Of a stretch of DNA of 64,000 bases, positions 10,236 to 19,113 are shown piece after piece. The notes beneath the pieces are model-generated. The model was not told where the DNA came from and made no database searches. It saw only the letters and a program-made list of their open reading frames with translations. Origin of the DNA: Rubrivivax sp. (lineage in GTDB: Bacteria; Pseudomonadota; Gammaproteobacteria; Burkholderiales; Burkholderiaceae_C); the NCBI GenBank assembly GCA_020248945.1, contig JADCGQ010000039.1, positions 62,001 through 126,000 on the forward strand, written 5' to 3'. The translations under genes were made by a program, and so were the position numbers. Within the stretch, counting starts at the first letter, position 1. Each line of letters begins with the position of its first letter.

Positions 10236-11207
10236 ATGACATCCCTCGTGGACACCGTGGTCTATCGAGATGGCAAGCGGATCGGCGAGACCGCCGTCGC
10301 CGACATCGGCACGGCCATGAAGCAGGCCGGCACCTTCGTGTGGCTCGGACTGCATGACCCGGACGACGCCGTGCTGCGAGAGATCCAGCAGACCTTCGGC
10401 CTGCATGAACTGGCCATCGAGGACGCGCACCACGCCCACCAGCGCCCCAAGATCGAGGCCTACAGCGACTCGCTGTTCATCGTGCTGAAGACGGCCCAGC
10501 TGCAAGACAGTCGCGTGGTCTACGGCGAGACCCACCTCTTCGTCGGAACCCGATTCCTGGTGTCGGTGCGCCACGGCGCGTCATCGAGCTTCGCGCAGGT
10601 GCTGCAGCACTGCGAAGACGCCACCCCGGACCTGCCCAAGGGGCCGGCTTTTGCGCTCTACGCGATCCTGGACTTCGTGGCCGACCACTATCAGCCGGTC
10701 GTCGCCCAGTTCGAGAAGGACTTCAACGCGATCGAGTCCGACATCTTCCAGGATCGCTTCGACAGGCTCGTGGTCGCGCGGCTGTACGACCTGAAGCGCA
10801 ATCTCCTCGAACTGCGCAATGCCGCCCTGCCCTTGGCGGAGATCAGCGCCGAACTGATGCGCCTGCACGAGAACTTGATCCCCAGGGAACTGCGAGCCTA
10901 CTTCCGGGACATCGAGGACCATGTCTCGCGCCTGGTGGGCCTGATCGACGGCATGCGCGACATGCTGACCACGGCGATGCAGGTGAACCTGGCGCTGGTG
11001 GCCAACAACCAGAACGAAGTGGTCAAGCGCCTGGCGGGCTGGGGGGCGATCCTGGCCATCCCCACCGTCGTCTTCAGCCTGTACGGCATGAACTTCGAGT
11101 GGATGCCGGAGCTGCAGTGGAAGGCCGGCTATCCGATCACCGTGGCCTTGACCGCGCTCGGTTGCGCGTTTGTCTATCGGCGCTTGCGCCGGGCCGAGTG
11201 GGTCTAA
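10236..11207 (+). CDS. corA: CorA-family magnesium/cobalt transport protein
   Basis: The 323-residue protein has the CorA layout: a large cytoplasmic N-terminal domain with FVWLGLHDPDDAV and EDAHHAHQRPKIE, a long helical stalk, and two C-terminal membrane helices. The first helix ends in YGMNFEWMPE, the GMN-type signature loop of CorA channels. It conducts divalent metal ions, typically magnesium and sometimes cobalt or nickel, as an inner-membrane pentamer. The ATG at 10236 follows a purine-rich GAGAGGGG/AAGG stretch. The frame is open 44 codons further up, but that extension has no family resemblance. Confidence 0.93.
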   Translation: MTSLVDTVVYRDGKRIGETAVADIGTAMKQAGTFVWLGLHDPDDAVLREIQQTFGLHELAIEDAHHAHQRPKIEAYSDSLFIVLKTAQLQDSRVVYGETHLFVGTRFLVSVRHGASSSFAQVLQHCEDATPDLPKGPAFALYAILDFVADHYQPVVAQFEKDFNAIESDIFQDRFDRLVVARLYDLKRNLLELRNAALPLAEISAELMRLHENLIPRELRAYFRDIEDHVSRLVGLIDGMRDMLTTAMQVNLALVANNQNEVVKRLAGWGAILAIPTVVFSLYGMNFEWMPELQWKAGYPITVALTALGCAFVYRRLRRAEWV

Positions 11208-11213
11208 CGGCGG

Positions 11214-11485
11214 ATGGCCAGCCACCTGCACGCAGCGACGAAAGCGGCCACCGGCCTTGCAAGGGCCATTGCCGCAGGCCTTGGCCTGCTGGCCGGCGGT
11301 TGCACCACGCTGCTGCCGAGTTCTCGAACCGAAGTCGTCTCGGTGTGGAGCAGCTTCGACGATGCCGTGAGTTCGCTGGCCACGGTGGCACCGTACCAGT
11401 CGACGCGGCAAAGCGTGCATGCACAAGGCCTCGACCCGGGCCGCTGCAGGGCTGGGGTGACCAGTCGCTGCAGATGATCCGGTAG
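11214..11485 (+). pseudogene. Decayed lipoprotein gene (N- and C-terminal ends only)
   Basis: The first 87-codon frame begins with a lipoprotein signal (LGLLAGGCTTLLPSS, lipobox cysteine). It continues with SSFDDAVSSLATVAPYQSTRQSVHAQGLDP, then stops at 11477 in unrelated-looking residues. In the next frame the same stretch ends GPLQGWGDQSLQMIR at 11485. To my knowledge that resembles the C-terminus of the same uncharacterised lipoprotein family (NPLGPLQG-type ending). The simplest reading is an internal deletion of the gene's middle with loss of frame. The alternative is a genuine short lipoprotein of 87 residues. It starts 4 bp after corA and converges on the cardiolipin synthase gene. Confidence 0.5.
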
Positions 11486-11501
11486 AGACGGGTCTTGAGC
11501 G

Positions 11502-12908
11502 TCAGAGCCAGTACTCCCACAGGCGGCCGAACCACTCCTGCAGGTGCAAGGCCGGACTGCGGCGCTCCCAGGCCGCCAGCTCGATGGCATCGGACAAGGC
11601 CAGGTCGCGATCGAACATGGCCTGCAGCTGCTGCCCGAAGTCAGCGCCCAGCATGACGGCGTTGAGCTCGTGGTTGTGCAGGAAGCTGCGCCAGTCCAGG
11701 TTGGTGGAGCCGACGGTGGCCCACACGCCGTCTACCAGCGCCGTCTTCGAATGCAGCACGACGCCACGGCGTTCGAAGATGCGCACACCGCCCCTCAGCA
11801 GCTTCGCGTAGTGGCTGCGCCCGGCGTGGAAGACCAGCCACGAGTCGGTGTGCGCCGGCAGGATCAGGACCACGTCGACGCCGCGCGCCGCGGCAGCCAG
11901 CAGCGCATCCAGCAGCTGCGGATCGGGCGCGAAGTAGGCGTTCGTGATGCGCACGCTGGTCTCGGCACTGCCGATGGCCGACAGCAACGTGGCATAGATC
12001 AGGCTGAACGCCTCTTCGGGCGAACTGCCGATGGCACGCACCACCTGGGTTCCCATCGCCTGCAGCGGCGGGAAGTAGTCGCGTGGCGGCAGGGGCGGCC
12101 CGTGCTGGCTCTCCCACGCTGCCAGGAAGAGCTTCTGCAACTCGGCCACCACCGGGCCCTGCAGCTGCAGATCGGTGTCGCGCCAGGCCAGCGCCGCGTC
12201 GGGATCGGCCTGCCGGGCCTTGCCGAAGGAGCCGCCCGAGTAGACGCTGCTGATGTTGATGCCGCCAAGAAAGGCGATGCGGCCGTCGACGATGAGCAGC
12301 TTGCGATGGTCGCGCTGGTTCCACTGCCAGCCGTCGCGCGCCGTCAGCGGGTTGACCGGATTGAACTCGAGCACCTGCACGCCGGCCTCGCTGAGGCGCT
12401 GGAAGAAGGCCGCCGGCGTGCCGAAGGTGCCGGCACTGTCGCGCAGCAGGTTGACCTGCACGCCTTGCGCCTGCTTGGCCAGCAGGGCCTGGGCGAACTG
12501 GCGCCCGATGGCGTCGTCGTCCAGGATGTAGGTCTCCAGGTTGATGTGGTCGCGCGCCGCGGCGATGGCGCCGAGCATGGCGCGGTAGGTGGCCGGGCCG
12601 TCTTGCAGCAGGCGCACCGCGTTGCCCGTGGTCAGCGGGCTGCCGACGATGGCCTCTTCCAGCGCGAGATGGCGGCTGAAGATGTCGGTCGGCTCGCCGC
12701 CGCGCTGCAGGCGCTGCAGGATGGCGCCGCTCTGCGCGGCGGACAGCGGCCCGCCCGCGCCCTCCAGCGGCACCGGCCGCGCCGGACGGTGCGCGATGTC
12801 TGGGACGAAGCTGGGCAGGCTGCTGCAACTCAAGCCCAGCAGGCCGGTTGCGATGAGAACCAGGCCCAGCGCGAGGGCACGGCGGAACGTGAGCGCGCTC
12901 ATCGGCAT
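11502..12908 (-). CDS. Phospholipase D-family lipoprotein, cardiolipin synthase type
   Basis: The 468-residue protein carries two phospholipase D (HKD) motifs: HRKLLIVDGRIAFLGGIN in the first half and LHSKTALVDGVWATVGSTN in the second. Both are followed by the expected Gly-rich/Asn segments. The N-terminus is a signal with LLGLSCSSL, consistent with lipidation at the cysteine. The arrangement resembles ClsC/YmdC-type enzymes, which make cardiolipin from phosphatidylglycerol and a second phospholipid at the membrane. The start could equally be the ATG two codons downstream (12902). The decayed lipoprotein gene converges on its 3' end. Confidence 0.85.
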   Translation of the reverse strand: MPMSALTFRRALALGLVLIATGLLGLSCSSLPSFVPDIAHRPARPVPLEGAGGPLSAAQSGAILQRLQRGGEPTDIFSRHLALEEAIVGSPLTTGNAVRLLQDGPATYRAMLGAIAAARDHINLETYILDDDAIGRQFAQALLAKQAQGVQVNLLRDSAGTFGTPAAFFQRLSEAGVQVLEFNPVNPLTARDGWQWNQRDHRKLLIVDGRIAFLGGINISSVYSGGSFGKARQADPDAALAWRDTDLQLQGPVVAELQKLFLAAWESQHGPPLPPRDYFPPLQAMGTQVVRAIGSSPEEAFSLIYATLLSAIGSAETSVRITNAYFAPDPQLLDALLAAAARGVDVVLILPAHTDSWLVFHAGRSHYAKLLRGGVRIFERRGVVLHSKTALVDGVWATVGSTNLDWRSFLHNHELNAVMLGADFGQQLQAMFDRDLALSDAIELAAWERRSPALHLQEWFGRLWEYWL

Positions 12909-13018
12909 CCGGTGGATTCAGCCCGCGGTGAGAAGGAGCTGGCTGGTGCCGGTTGTCGGCTGTTTCGTGGTGGGCGTCTGTGCGCTGGCGGACAGCCCGG
13001 AGCGGTGCTTGCGCCGCC

Positions 13019-13489
13019 CTACAAGCGATGCAGTGGCGTTTCCAGTGCTCGAACCAGCGGGTGCGACGGCCCCGCCACGCGCAGAGCCAGCGTGTGCAAC
13101 TCGGCCAGGCCTCGTGTGTCGCGCGGCAGCCAGCGGACGCGGCCGTCGGCCACCACCACCTTCAGCGCCGGTGCGAACAGCATGTGCGGCCAGCGCGCCA
13201 TTTCGGCGCTGCGGATCTCGTCCCAGCCCACGCGGTGCGCAAAGCCCCAGCTGTCGAGAAGCTTCAGGCCCGACTCGCCCGCACGGGCCACGAAGACCGC
13301 GTACCAGAGCAACACCAGCGGCACCGCCGAGGCCAGGATCAGCGCCGGCGGCACGACGCTGAACGCATCGCCCTCGAGCCAGGCCCACACGCGACTGAGC
13401 AGCGCACCCAGCGTCAGGCTCAGCACCGTCAGGCGCCACAGCACCGGCAGCCGCGTGGGCAGGCGCAGCGGATACGCCGGCTGGGCCAT
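13019..13489 (-). CDS. Small inner-membrane protein, possible PH-like domain
   Basis: A 156-residue frame encodes two hydrophobic segments in the first half (RLTVLSLTLGALLSRVWAW and PPALILASAVPLVLLWYAVF). A soluble C-terminal half follows, with VGWDEIRSAEMARWPHMLF and KVVVADGRVRWLPRDTRGL. The latter pattern (two TM helices, then a strand-rich W-D-E-I segment) is what small bacterial PH-domain membrane proteins look like, but the match is weak. It lies 12 bp before the stop of the neighbouring KAS III-like gene on the same strand, so the two could be co-transcribed. I do not assign a function. Confidence 0.6.
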   Translation of the reverse strand: MAQPAYPLRLPTRLPVLWRLTVLSLTLGALLSRVWAWLEGDAFSVVPPALILASAVPLVLLWYAVFVARAGESGLKLLDSWGFAHRVGWDEIRSAEMARWPHMLFAPALKVVVADGRVRWLPRDTRGLAELHTLALRVAGPSHPLVRALETPLHRL

Positions 13490-13501
13490 GGGCCGCGCCG
13501 G

Positions 13502-14647
13502 CTACAGCCGCTCGACCACCGCGCTGCCGATGGAGTAGCCGGCACCGAAGGAGCAGATCACGCCGCGGTCACCGGCCTTCAGGTCGGCCTGGTGGCGGTG
13601 GAAGGCGATGATCGAACCCGCACTGGCGGTGTTGGCGTACTCGCCCAGGATCAGCGGCGCCAGATCGGTGCCCTGCGGCCCGGACAGCTCGGCGCCGACG
13701 AGCTTCTTGATGACGAGCTGGTTCATGCCCAGGTTGGCCTGGTGCAGCCAGAAGCGGCGCATCTGCGTCGGCTCCAGGCCCAGCGTGTGCAGGTGGCGCT
13801 CGATGTGCTCGGCGGCCATCGGCACGACCTCCTTGAAGACCTTGCGGCCCTCCTGCATGAAGGTCTTGTCGCGGGCGTCGGGGTCGGTGTCTTCGCAGCG
13901 GTTGATGAAGCCGGCGTTGTTGCGGATATGGTTGCTGTACTGCGTGACGAGCTGGGTGCCCAGCACGCGCCAGCGCGCCGCGCCAGAGTCGCGTTGTCTG
14001 GCGCTGTCTTCGGCCTCGATGACGAGCGCGGTGCAGACGTCGCCGAAGATGAAGTGGCAGTCACGGTCGCGCCACTCGAGGTGCGCCGAGGTGATCTCGG
14101 GGTTGACGATCAGCACGCGCGTGGCGCAGTTGTTCTTGACCGCATTCACGGCCTCCTGGATGGCGAAGGTGGCCGAGGAGCAGGCCACGTTCATGTCGAA
14201 GCCGTAGCCGCCGCAGCCGAGTGCCGACTGGATCTCGCAGGCCATCGCCGGGTAGGCGCGCTGCATGTTCGCGGCGGCACACAGCACCGCGTCGATGTCG
14301 CCCGGCTGCAGGCCCGCGGCGGCGATGGCCTTCGCACCGGCATCGACCGCGATCTCGGCCATCAGGCTGAGCGCGTCATCAGGCCGCGGCGCAAAGCGCG
14401 GCTTCATGCGCGTGGGGTCGAGCACGCCGGCTTTCTCGAGCACGTAGCGCTGGCGGATGCCCGAGGCCTTTTCGATGAATTCCACGCTCGAGTGCGTGAT
14501 CGCGCTGCGCGTGCCGGCCGCGATGGCCTCGGCATGCTGCGCGTTCTGCAGGTCGGCGTAGGCATTGAACGAGGCCACGAGTTCCTCGTTCGTGATCACG
14601 TGCGGCGGCGTGAACAGGCCCGTGCCGCTGATGACGACGTTTTTCAT
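13502..14647 (-). CDS. Beta-ketoacyl-ACP synthase III-like enzyme
   Basis: The 381-residue product is a thiolase-fold condensing enzyme of the FabH type. The active-site cysteine lies in [11 protein letters not shown] (about residue 156), the histidine in [10 protein letters not shown] and the asparagine in [10 protein letters not shown]. The C-terminus, [14 protein letters not shown], is also typical. FabH enzymes start fatty-acid synthesis by condensing acetyl-CoA with malonyl-ACP. This one is longer than E. coli FabH (about 317 aa) and stands outside any fab cluster, so it may be a divergent paralogue using another acyl starter. Confidence 0.88.
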   Translation of the reverse strand: MKNVVISGTGLFTPPHVITNEELVASFNAYADLQNAQHAEAIAAGTRSAITHSSVEFIEKASGIRQRYVLEKAGVLDPTRMKPRFAPRPDDALSLMAEIAVDAGAKAIAAAGLQPGDIDAVLCAAANMQRAYPAMACEIQSALGCGGYGFDMNVACSSATFAIQEAVNAVKNNCATRVLIVNPEITSAHLEWRDRDCHFIFGDVCTALVIEAEDSARQRDSGAARWRVLGTQLVTQYSNHIRNNAGFINRCEDTDPDARDKTFMQEGRKVFKEVVPMAAEHIERHLHTLGLEPTQMRRFWLHQANLGMNQLVIKKLVGAELSGPQGTDLAPLILGEYANTASAGSIIAFHRHQADLKAGDRGVICSFGAGYSIGSAVVERL

Positions 14648-14695
14648 GGCGCGCAGTGTAGGAGCGCGCCGGGCCGGCCCGAATGAGCGCCAGCC

Positions 14696-15382
14696 CTACT
14701 TTCGCGGCGCCTTCTTGGCCGCGGCGCTGCCGCCCAGCGCCTCGCTCATGCCCAGCAGCACGCCGCTGGCCATGGCGGCGTAGCTCTCGGCCAGCGCCTG
14801 CGCGGCCTTCATCGAGGCCGCACGCGTGCTGCGCATCGTGGCCTGCATCTGCTCGGCCATCTGCGCAAACTGCTGTGTGGCCGCCGCGGCCTGCGCACCC
14901 GAGGCGGTGCCGCCCGCCTGCATCTTCTCGAGGATGGGCGCCCAGGCGGCGGCCATCGGGTTGCCGGCGCCGTCGGCGGCCTTCTTCACGGCCGAGAACA
15001 GCCCGTCTTCCATCTTCTCGAGGTCGGACAAGGCCTTGCTCAGATGCTTGTCGCGCAGGTCGGCGCCCTGGGCGGCCAGCGTGGCCAGCGTCGTGCGCTG
15101 GGCCTCGACGGCCTTCAGCAGGGCCTCGTCCATGCCGGCCACGGCCTTGTCGAGCAGCGCCTCGGGGTCGATGCCGGCGGTGACGTTCTGGGCCACGCCG
15201 GTGCTGGCGGCATCGGCCACCTGCTTGAGCACGCCGCGGATGTTCTTCAGCGTCAGCTCGCGGCCCTGCAGCGCGGCCAGCGTGGTGTCGGTGACGGCCT
15301 TCTTCAGCTGCGCGCCCTGGCGCGTGCTGGCGTTCTGGAACATCTCGATCAGGGCGTCGGCGTCGAACATCGGCTGGGCCAC
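14696..15382 (-). CDS. Helical alanine-rich protein (phasin-like / DUF6781-like)
   Basis: The GTG start (VAQPMFDADAL) is placed by an AGGAGAG ribosome-binding site just upstream. The frame continues 14 codons further without a better signal. The 228-residue product is almost entirely predicted helix: MFDADALIEMFQNASTRQGAQ at the start, ILEKMQAGGTASGAQAAAAT in the middle, and a repetitive Ala/Gln-rich C-terminal helix ending in AAKKAPRK. This resembles uncharacterised DUF6781 proteins of Burkholderiales and, more loosely, phasins that coat polyhydroxyalkanoate granules. No PHA gene is adjacent. It sits 48 bp after the KAS III-like gene's start on the same strand. Confidence 0.7.
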   Translation of the reverse strand: MAQPMFDADALIEMFQNASTRQGAQLKKAVTDTTLAALQGRELTLKNIRGVLKQVADAASTGVAQNVTAGIDPEALLDKAVAGMDEALLKAVEAQRTTLATLAAQGADLRDKHLSKALSDLEKMEDGLFSAVKKAADGAGNPMAAAWAPILEKMQAGGTASGAQAAAATQQFAQMAEQMQATMRSTRAASMKAAQALAESYAAMASGVLLGMSEALGGSAAAKKAPRK

Positions 15383-15470
15383 GGGGCTCTCCTCGTTGTG
15401 AAATGGGCGGCGCGATGCTGGCACCGAAGGAAGTCGCGCACAAGTGCGCAGCGGTCAGGGACTCCGGCGC

Positions 15471-15914
15471 TCAGTGCAGCACCAGCAGCGGCAGCTTGCT
15501 GCGCGAGATGACGTTCTTGGTGTGCGAGCCGAACAGCAGCTCGCCGAACGCCCCGCGGCCGTGCGTGGCCATCACGATGAGGTCGCAGCCGGCTTCCGTC
15601 GCGACCTGGACGATCGCCTCGTCGACGCCATCGGTGCGTTCGAAGCGGCCGATGAAGGGCACGCCCTGCTCCTCGGCGCGGCTGCGAAAGCGCGCCAGCA
15701 CCTCGTGCGCGTGGGCTTCGGTGCGCTGCTGGTGGCGCTCGGTGTCGCGCAGGTAGTTGCTGGGGTGGGTGCCCATGTGCGGCAGTGGCGCCAGCGGCTC
15801 GGCCACGAAGGCGGTGATGCGCGCGCCGAGCCTGGCGGCCAGCGCCAGACTGGCTTGCTGGGCGTGTTCGGAGAGCTCGGTGCCGTCGATCGGAACGAGC
15901 AGGTGCTGGAACAT
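15471..15914 (-). CDS. Universal stress protein (UspA family)
   Basis: The 147-residue product starts MFQHLLVPIDGTELSE, the classic UspA N-terminus. It contains the ATP-binding pattern G-x-G near GRGAFGELLFGSHTKNV, followed by SKLPLLVLH. Such proteins bind ATP or act in stress survival in the cytoplasm. The frame is open to 15980, but the extension is arginine/proline-rich and does not fit the family, so the ATG at 15914 is used. A convincing FNR/CRP-type promoter lies about 100 bp upstream, suggesting induction under low oxygen. Confidence 0.93.
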   Translation of the reverse strand: MFQHLLVPIDGTELSEHAQQASLALAARLGARITAFVAEPLAPLPHMGTHPSNYLRDTERHQQRTEAHAHEVLARFRSRAEEQGVPFIGRFERTDGVDEAIVQVATEAGCDLIVMATHGRGAFGELLFGSHTKNVISRSKLPLLVLH

Positions 15915-15978
15915 GGGGTGGCCTCGCGGGCTGCCTCGTGGGCAACCCTTTGCCGGGAACATCCCGGGGTTCGAAGCC

Positions 15979-16020
15979 ACTCTAGGGCGAGTCGGCGGCT
16001 GGGGGCTTGACCGCTGTCAA
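15979..16020 (-). promoter_or_regulatory. Putative FNR-type (class II) promoter of the usp gene
   Basis: The palindrome TTGACCGCTGTCAA (16007-16020) matches the FNR/DNR box pattern TTGAY-N4-RTCAA. It is embedded in a 9-bp perfect inverted repeat (16003-16024). On the usp strand the hexamer TAGAGT occupies 15984-15979. That places the box centre 41.5 bp upstream of a start site near 15972, the class II activator geometry. The expected leader to the usp ATG is then about 58 nt. Confidence 0.62.
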
Positions 16021-16052
16021 GCCCTCCTCGCCGCGTTCGCGCGGGGGCGCCT

Positions 16053-18314
16053 TCAGCGCACCAGCTCGCCCGCGTCGAGCTCCAGCTTCACGAACAGCTC
16101 GGTGGCGGTGGCGCTGCCGCGTTCACGCTCGCGCCCGGCGCCCACGTACAGGCGCGTGCCGGCGCTGCGCCGCCAGGCGTAGGTGAGCGAGGCGGTGCTG
16201 CCGGCGTCGTCGGCGGCGGCCACGCCGGGCTCGGCGGCGCGCCAGAGCGTGCGCCGCTGCGCGATCAGGCGCAGGCTGTGGCGGGCGTCGAAGTGCCAGA
16301 TCGCCAGCAGCTGCCCGGCGCTTTCGCGGTAGCGGCGCTCGCCGTCGCGCTCGAGCCAGGCCAGGTTGAAGCGGGGCTCGAGCTCCAGCGCCGCCAGCGG
16401 CCGCAGGCGGGCCATCGCGAACAGGTTGGCGCCACGCCGCACCTCGCCGGCCGGGCCCACGGCGGTGTCGGCCAGGCGGCCGACATCGGCCGACACCTCC
16501 AGCAGCGGCATCCACGGCACCGGCGTCATCACGAAGCCGACGCTCCAGTAGCGCTGCGGCAGCAGCGGCAACCCGGGCCCCAGACGCACGCGGGCCAGGC
16601 CGTACCACTCGATCCAGCCCTCGAAGTTGCGCGCGCCGGTGGCGTACACGCCGGGGCGCACGCTGTCCTCGACCAGGCTGCCGTCGCGCCGGTGCTGGGT
16701 GCGGATGAGCTCCAGCGACGCATAGACCTCGTTCAGCGGCCCGAAGCCGCCGCGCCAGCCGTGGTTGTGGAAGAACTCGGCGCGCTGCACGCCGGCCTGG
16801 TTGACGAAGCCGCTGTCGTGGCGGAAGCCCTCGCTCACGTCGTCGATCGTCAGCGCGGTCTCGCCGCGTTCGCCCTGGCGCTGCAGCTTCACGCGCAGCA
16901 GGTCGCCGTCGACGGCGGCGCCACGCCGCAGCGTGCCCGTGGCACCGGGCTGGGCATCGGTGCGCGCATGCAGCCACTGCGCACGCAGGCGCCAGCGGCC
17001 CTCGGGCAGGAAGGGCAGCGACGACAGGCCCGGCAGCGACAGGCCGAGATCGGGGCCGAGCACGGTGTTGCTGCCGCGCTCGACGCCGCCGTCGCTGTCG
17101 TAGCGGCGCGCGGCCATCAGCCAGCCGAAGGCGCTGTCGCCGTCGTCGTGGCGGGCGCGCAGGGCCAGCAGGGCACTGCCGGGTTGCTCGGCGGCATCGG
17201 TGCCGTAGGCGCCGGGCAGCAGCACGAGGCCGCCGCCGCGGTCTTTCAGCGCGAAGGCGCTGCCGGCCCAGGCGGTGCCGCGCCAGGTGGCGCGCAGGCC
17301 ACCGCGCGGCGCCGTCACGCTGCGCGTGTACAGCGCCTCGGTGGGCATGCGCAGCAGGTCGTAGCTCTCGAAGAAGAAGGGCCGCTTCTCGCTCAGGAAC
17401 AAGGCAAAGCGCGAGTTGCCGGCGAGTTGCGGCACGTCGAGCTCGACCTGCGAGAAGTCGGGGTTCAGCGTGCCGTCGACCACGAGCTCGGCGCGCGGGC
17501 GCCACTTCACGTCGAGGCTGGCTTCGTGGTCCTGGCGCACGCGGCCGGCGCCGTCGTCCACCCTTCGCAGCGTGAGGCCCGGCCGCACGGTGAGGAAGGC
17601 ATGGTCGGCCGGCAACTGCACGCCCAGCAGCGGCTGCATGGTGGCGATGAAGCTCGGCGCGTCGCGCGGGATCAGCACCGAGCTGAAGAGGTGGAACTGC
17701 GCGCGCGGCAGGCGGCGGCCAACCATGATGCGCCAGTCCTGCCGGCCCTCGCTGAAGCGCAGGCTGGCGAAAGGGATGCGCAGCACCGCCGTCCAGCCGC
17801 CGGGGTGGCGCGCGGTGGTGGCGTCCCAGTCGAAATCAGGCGCGAAGTCCTCGCTGTCGTCGGCCGCGGTGTGCAGGCCGTCGGCGGTGCTGCCGGCGGC
17901 GTTGACGCGGAACCACTGCGCGGCACTGCGCGAGCCGACGGCATCGAGGTAGAGGACGACGAAGTCCTGCGTGCGGTTGACGCCGTCGTGGCGCACGCGG
18001 TCATCGCGGATCTGCGCCGGGGCGCTGTCGTTCGCCTCGATGCCGACCCAGATCGCCTGCTCGTCGAACAGCACGCGCACGCGTGTGGCCTCGCGCGGGG
18101 CCGCGCCGGTGTCGGGTGCCTTCTCGACGAAGTCGGTGTGCGGCGTGGCGCGCTGCCAGGCCGGGTGGCTGAGCGTGGCGTCCAGGCGCAGGCGCTCGTC
18201 GGGGCGCAGGCGTTCGGCGCTGATGGGCTGCGCGGCCCATGCCGCCGAGCCCTGGAGGACCAGGAGCGTCAGGGTCACGATGGCGCGCAGGTGGCGCAGC
18301 AGGGTGCAGCTCAT
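16053..18314 (-). CDS. DUF5916 protein with CBM9-like N-terminal domain (outer-membrane barrel)
   Basis: The 753-residue protein has a signal peptide (LRAIVTLTLLVLQGSAAWA). A domain of the carbohydrate-binding family 9 type follows (LDATLSHPAWQRATP; VRVLFDEQAIWVGIEANDS; DFVVLYLDA). The rest is long and strand-rich, with KWRPRAELVVDGTLNPDFSQVE and FFLSEKRPFFFES-like segments typical of DUF5916. The C-terminal region has alternating hydrophobic residues, as expected of an outer-membrane beta-barrel. The family's role is unproven; binding or uptake of a polymer at the cell surface is a reasonable guess. The ATG at 18314 is chosen because it gives the signal peptide directly. Confidence 0.85.
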   Translation of the reverse strand: MSCTLLRHLRAIVTLTLLVLQGSAAWAAQPISAERLRPDERLRLDATLSHPAWQRATPHTDFVEKAPDTGAAPREATRVRVLFDEQAIWVGIEANDSAPAQIRDDRVRHDGVNRTQDFVVLYLDAVGSRSAAQWFRVNAAGSTADGLHTAADDSEDFAPDFDWDATTARHPGGWTAVLRIPFASLRFSEGRQDWRIMVGRRLPRAQFHLFSSVLIPRDAPSFIATMQPLLGVQLPADHAFLTVRPGLTLRRVDDGAGRVRQDHEASLDVKWRPRAELVVDGTLNPDFSQVELDVPQLAGNSRFALFLSEKRPFFFESYDLLRMPTEALYTRSVTAPRGGLRATWRGTAWAGSAFALKDRGGGLVLLPGAYGTDAAEQPGSALLALRARHDDGDSAFGWLMAARRYDSDGGVERGSNTVLGPDLGLSLPGLSSLPFLPEGRWRLRAQWLHARTDAQPGATGTLRRGAAVDGDLLRVKLQRQGERGETALTIDDVSEGFRHDSGFVNQAGVQRAEFFHNHGWRGGFGPLNEVYASLELIRTQHRRDGSLVEDSVRPGVYATGARNFEGWIEWYGLARVRLGPGLPLLPQRYWSVGFVMTPVPWMPLLEVSADVGRLADTAVGPAGEVRRGANLFAMARLRPLAALELEPRFNLAWLERDGERRYRESAGQLLAIWHFDARHSLRLIAQRRTLWRAAEPGVAAADDAGSTASLTYAWRRSAGTRLYVGAGRERERGSATATELFVKLELDAGELVR

Positions 18315-18386
18315 GGGGCCGCGATTCTCCAGGCCGCCGATGTCGCCCGGCTCTGCCTGAAGAGCTAAGCCATGGCCAGAAACCAA

Positions 18387-18418
18387 CAAGCCCCGGCGCC
18401 GTGAGGCACAGGGGCTTG
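18387..18418 (-). terminator. Putative rho-independent terminator of the PEP-CTERM gene
   Basis: An 8-bp stem (CAAGCCCC / GGGGCTTG, 16-nt loop) lies 48 bp after the stop codon at 18466. Read on the minus strand it is followed by TTGGTTTCTGG. The tail is only moderately T-rich, so this is a fair but not strong terminator. Confidence 0.55.
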
Positions 18419-18465
18419 GGTCTGCACAATCCGACGGCGCGCAGCCACCGGAGCGGAAGACGTGG

Positions 18466-19113
18466 TCAGTCCTTCTTCTGCATGCGGCGGCGAGCAGCGG
18501 CCGCCACGCCCAGCAGGCCCAGGCTCATCAGCGCGTAGGTGCCCGGCTCGGGCACCACGGCGATGGCCGTCATCGGGGTCGCTTCGAAGGCGTACTGCAC
18601 CAGCGTGCGGTTGGTGAGGGTGGAACCGAAGGCGATCTGAGCCCAACCATAGTGCAGGCTGCCACCGCCGGCTTCATTGACGAAGCGGAAGCCGAAGAAG
18701 TTGTCCGAGCTGTTCAGCAGCCACTGCGCCGTGTTGGCCGTCGCGCCGCTGCCAAACGTGCTGGCGCCACTGACAGTTGCGCCGGGAGCCAGATTGCCGA
18801 CAGTGCTGGGAGCCGACAGGACGTAGGCGCCACCCAACGGAGCGCTCGGGCTGAAGAAACCAAAGCCCGTGCCACCCCACGGGTTGATGTCCCAGCCCGG
18901 CACGGTGCTGCCTGCCGTACCGGGGGCCGGCAGGTTGTTGGCGCCGTTGACCACGTTGAGGTACAGGCCGTTGGTCGAGGCCGGAATCGCCAGATTGACG
19001 ATGCCGCTGGAGACCACCTGCGCATGCGCGGCGGTGGCCGCAAAGAGGGCACCAGCACCAATGGCAAGAGCCACCGCGGTGCGGGCCGAAGAGAAGACAA
19101 ACTGAGCTTGCAT
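18466..19113 (-). CDS. PEP-CTERM sorting-domain protein
   Basis: The 215-residue protein has a signal peptide (ALAIGAGALFAATAAHAQ). It ends with a textbook PEP-CTERM tail: the motif VVPEPGTYALMSLG, a short hydrophobic helix, then AAARRRMQKKD. Such tails are recognised by exosortase, which removes them and delivers the protein to the envelope or exopolysaccharide matrix. The middle is Gly/Ser/Asn-rich with no recognised domain, although LHYGWAQIAFG is reminiscent of other PEP-CTERM proteins. The ATG at 19113 has an AGGAG ribosome-binding site 7 nt upstream. No exosortase gene lies in the window. Confidence 0.9.
   Translation of the reverse strand: MQAQFVFSSARTAVALAIGAGALFAATAAHAQVVSSGIVNLAIPASTNGLYLNVVNGANNLPAPGTAGSTVPGWDINPWGGTGFGFFSPSAPLGGAYVLSAPSTVGNLAPGATVSGASTFGSGATANTAQWLLNSSDNFFGFRFVNEAGGGSLHYGWAQIAFGSTLTNRTLVQYAFEATPMTAIAVVPEPGTYALMSLGLLGVAAAARRRMQKKD

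Noticed and set aside
15436-15449. 14-bp palindrome GCGCACAAGTGCGC near the phasin-like gene
   Set aside because: Short and GC-rich; such matches are expected by chance at this base composition.
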